8,045 nucleotides of DNA from Kiritimatiellia bacterium (GTDB lineage Bacteria > Verrucomicrobiota > Kiritimatiellia > UBA8416). The position numbers and the translations under genes are program-made. The notes under the pieces are model-generated. The model was given only the letters and a program-made list of their open reading frames with translations, was not told where the DNA came from and ran no database searches. Shown here piece after piece: positions 5,958-8,045 of this stretch (position 1 is its first letter; each line of letters opens with the position of its first letter). The stretch is from positions 1-8,045 of the forward strand of contig SLBU01000143.1 of NCBI GenBank assembly GCA_007126175.1. The letters are read 5' to 3'.

Positions 5958-8045
5958 AACCCTTACGCCCATGATGCGTCAGTATCAGCAGATTAAGAGC
6001 GACCTGGCGGATGACGTGATCTTGTTTTTCCGGATGGGTGATTTCTACGAGATGTTTTTTGAGGATGCGAAGAAAGCCGCGCCTGTTCTGGATATTGCCT
6101 TGACGCGTCGGAATAGCGTTCCGATGTGCGGGGTGCCGTATCATGCGTTGGACGCGTACCTGGCGAGGATGATGCGGGCGGGCTGCAAGGTCGCGATTTG
6201 TGAGCAGGTCGAGGATCCATCCGAAGCCAAGGGCTTGGTTCGCCGCGAGGTGACGCAGATTGTGACGCCGGGCACGATCACGGAGGGCGGGCTGTTGGAG
6301 CACAGTCAGTATCTGTATCTTGCCGGTATCTGCCAGGTGGGTTCCTGTTGGGGGATTGCGATGGTCGATCTTTCCTCGGGACACTTCTGGGGGAGTCGTG
6401 CGGCCGATATGGATGCAGCGCTTGATGAGCTCTCGCGCTATAGTCCAGCCGAATGCATCATTCCGGATTCAGGGGATAAGGTGTACGCGACACTTGCCTC
6501 GCAATTGCAACGGGTAATGCCGGGAATGCCGGTGAGCCATGGCGAGGATTGGACGTTTGGGCGGGATGCCTCCTACGATTTGCTGGTGCGGCATTTCGGG
6601 GTGCAATCACTGATCAGCTTTGGATGTGAGGAGGAGCCAGCGGTATATTGTGCTGCGGGTGCGTTGTTGTATTACCTGCAGGTGGTCTTGCGGCGCCAGA
6701 CGGCGCATATCCGGTCGTTCCAGACGCGGCAGCAGGATGCGTATCTGGCACTGGATGAGATTGGTTGTGCGAATCTGGATTTGATACCGGTCAAGGGCCG
6801 CACAGGGGGGCAGACCTTGTTGGGTATCCTGGATACGACATGTACCCCAATGGGGGCACGGATGCTACGCGATTGGATTCTGCGTCCCCTGGCAAAATCG
6901 GAACAGATTACTGCACGGCAAGAGGCCGTGGCGACATTTGTGAGCGACCGGGGGTTGCTGCGGTGCGTGCGGGATGCTTTTGAGCCCGTTCGCGATTTGG
7001 CACGCTTGATTGCGCGGACCGGCAATGGTGGGGGCAATGCCCGCGATCTTGTGGCGATCGGACGTTCGCTGGAGGCATTGCCCGCAGTGCGGGAACTGAT
7101 TGCCGGGCAGGATCCGGTCTTGCTGCAGTCGCTGGCAGATGCACTGCAACCGATGCCTGCGCTTGTGCAGGCCATTCGCGAGGCCTTGGTGGAGGATCCG
7201 CCGGTTACGATCAAGGAAGGGGCCATGATCCGGGATGGATTCCGGCCTGAGCTCGATGAGCTGCGGCAAGCGGCTGCAAAGGGCCGGGACTGGCTGGCAG
7301 CGTTTCAAGCCCAGGAGCAGGAGCGCACGGGCATCAAGACGCTGAAAGTGCGGCACAACAAGGTTTTCGGGTACTACATCGAAATATCCAAGGGGCAGTT
7401 GTCGAATGCCCCGGCCGACTACATCCGCAAGCAGACGTTGGTGAATGCCGAGCGCTTCATTACGCCTGAGCTCAAGACGTATGAGAACAAGATCATGGGG
7501 GCGCATGAACGGGCCATTGCGCTGGAGTATGCATTGTTTGTATCGATCCGAGATCTGGTTGCCGAGAAGACGGGGCCGATTCAGCAGGCTGCGCAAGCTT
7601 TGGCACAGCTCGATGTGCTGGCCACGCTGGCCGAGCGAGCCCTAACGCTAGGATACGTACGCCCGACCATCAATGATTCCCATCGGCTCGTGATTGAGAA
7701 TGGGCGTCATCCGGTGGTGGAGCAATCGGATGATGGGATACGGTTTGTTGCGAATGATACCACGCTGGATTGCGGCGAAAACCAGTTACTGATCATTACG
7801 GGGCCGAACATGGCGGGTAAATCGACCTATATTCGGCAGGTGGCGGTATTGGTGGTGATGGCACAAATGGGCTCCTATGTACCTGCCGATGCAGCCGAGA
7901 TCGGCTTGGTGGACCGGGTCTTTACGCGGGTGGGGGCGAATGATGATCTTTCCAGAGGACGCAGTACCTTCATGGTCGAGATGCAGGAGACTGCCAACAT
8001 TTTGCATCATGCCACGTCCCGCAGTCTGATTGTGTTGGATGAAAT
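5947..8045 (+). CDS. mutS: DNA mismatch repair protein MutS (3' end cut by right edge)
   Basis: MutS recognises mismatches and small loops in DNA and, with ATP, recruits MutL. The frame is open from the ATG at 5947 to the edge, giving 699 codons of a protein usually near 850-880. The mismatch-binding domain has FFRMGDFYEMF with the Phe-x-Glu pair at F33 and E35, followed by CGVPYHALDAYLARM and CKVAICEQ. The connector lies at about 125-250. The core and clamp include TPMGARMLRDWILRPL and the segment from KVRHNKVFGYYIEIS to AERFITPEL. The ATPase domain shows RHPVVE, Walker A TGPNMAGKST (618-627), GANDDLSRGRSTFMVEM, and Walker B ending in LIVLDE (D698, E699) at the window edge. Missing are the rest of the ATPase domain and the C-terminus. 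GGGAG lies six bases before the ATG, inside the end of rsmA, and the 11-base overlap suggests translational coupling. Confidence 0.98.
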   Translation, partial: MAGETLTPMMRQYQQIKSDLADDVILFFRMGDFYEMFFEDAKKAAPVLDIALTRRNSVPMCGVPYHALDAYLARMMRAGCKVAICEQVEDPSEAKGLVRREVTQIVTPGTITEGGLLEHSQYLYLAGICQVGSCWGIAMVDLSSGHFWGSRAADMDAALDELSRYSPAECIIPDSGDKVYATLASQLQRVMPGMPVSHGEDWTFGRDASYDLLVRHFGVQSLISFGCEEEPAVYCAAGALLYYLQVVLRRQTAHIRSFQTRQQDAYLALDEIGCANLDLIPVKGRTGGQTLLGILDTTCTPMGARMLRDWILRPLAKSEQITARQEAVATFVSDRGLLRCVRDAFEPVRDLARLIARTGNGGGNARDLVAIGRSLEALPAVRELIAGQDPVLLQSLADALQPMPALVQAIREALVEDPPVTIKEGAMIRDGFRPELDELRQAAAKGRDWLAAFQAQEQERTGIKTLKVRHNKVFGYYIEISKGQLSNAPADYIRKQTLVNAERFITPELKTYENKIMGAHERAIALEYALFVSIRDLVAEKTGPIQQAAQALAQLDVLATLAERALTLGYVRPTINDSHRLVIENGRHPVVEQSDDGIRFVANDTTLDCGENQLLIITGPNMAGKSTYIRQVAVLVVMAQMGSYVPADAAEIGLVDRVFTRVGANDDLSRGRSTFMVEMQETANILHHATSRSLIVLDE

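Noticed and set aside
5491..6384. A 297-codon open frame on the minus strand across rsmA and mutS
   Set aside because: Low-information, Arg/His/Pro-rich product opposite the conserved motifs of RsmA and MutS, with no family resemblance.

Overview
This is an ordinary chromosomal, housekeeping stretch of a bacterium. One divergently transcribed gene start lies at the left edge (enolase, minus strand). To its right is a tightly packed plus-strand run of six genes: thrS (threonyl-tRNA synthetase), infC (initiation factor IF-3), a malic enzyme, a secreted SurA/PpiC-type folding factor, rsmA (16S rRNA dimethyltransferase) and mutS (mismatch repair, cut by the right edge). I see no mobile element, CRISPR array, tRNA or rRNA gene, phage gene or integration scar. 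Base and codon use look uniform across the window (G-rich, many GTG/TTG/GCG codons), so nothing suggests recent transfer.

The organism is most likely a Gram-negative bacterium. A secreted SurA-like periplasmic chaperone implies an outer membrane. The threonyl-tRNA synthetase lacks the N-terminal TGS domain, and from memory its sequence style and that of the enolase N-terminus resemble proteins of the Planctomycetes-Verrucomicrobia-Chlamydiae group (Verrucomicrobiota/Kiritimatiellota type). That placement is an inference from memory, not a search result.

Layout: 1-203 holds the 5' end of eno on the minus strand. 204-445 is a divergent control region with a good sigma70-type promoter for the plus-strand operon (TTGACA, 17 bp, TAGTGT), a weaker candidate for eno, and a small stem-loop near the predicted 5' end of the thrS transcript. 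From 446 to the right edge the gaps between genes are only 13-31 bases, with an 11-base overlap between rsmA and mutS and no terminator-like hairpin. All six are therefore probably one transcript. It combines translation (thrS, infC, rsmA), central carbon metabolism (malic enzyme; enolase is divergent), envelope protein folding (surA-like) and DNA repair (mutS).

The most interesting points are start-codon biology and domain loss. infC has no ATG, GTG or TTG that would keep its conserved N-terminus, and it appears to start at ATT behind a strong Shine-Dalgarno, the arrangement used for IF-3 autoregulation in Escherichia coli. thrS appears to start at TTG and to lack TGS. The ribosomal protein genes rpmI and rplT that usually follow infC are absent here, and a malic enzyme sits in their place. 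I found no clear evidence of a previously undescribed system.
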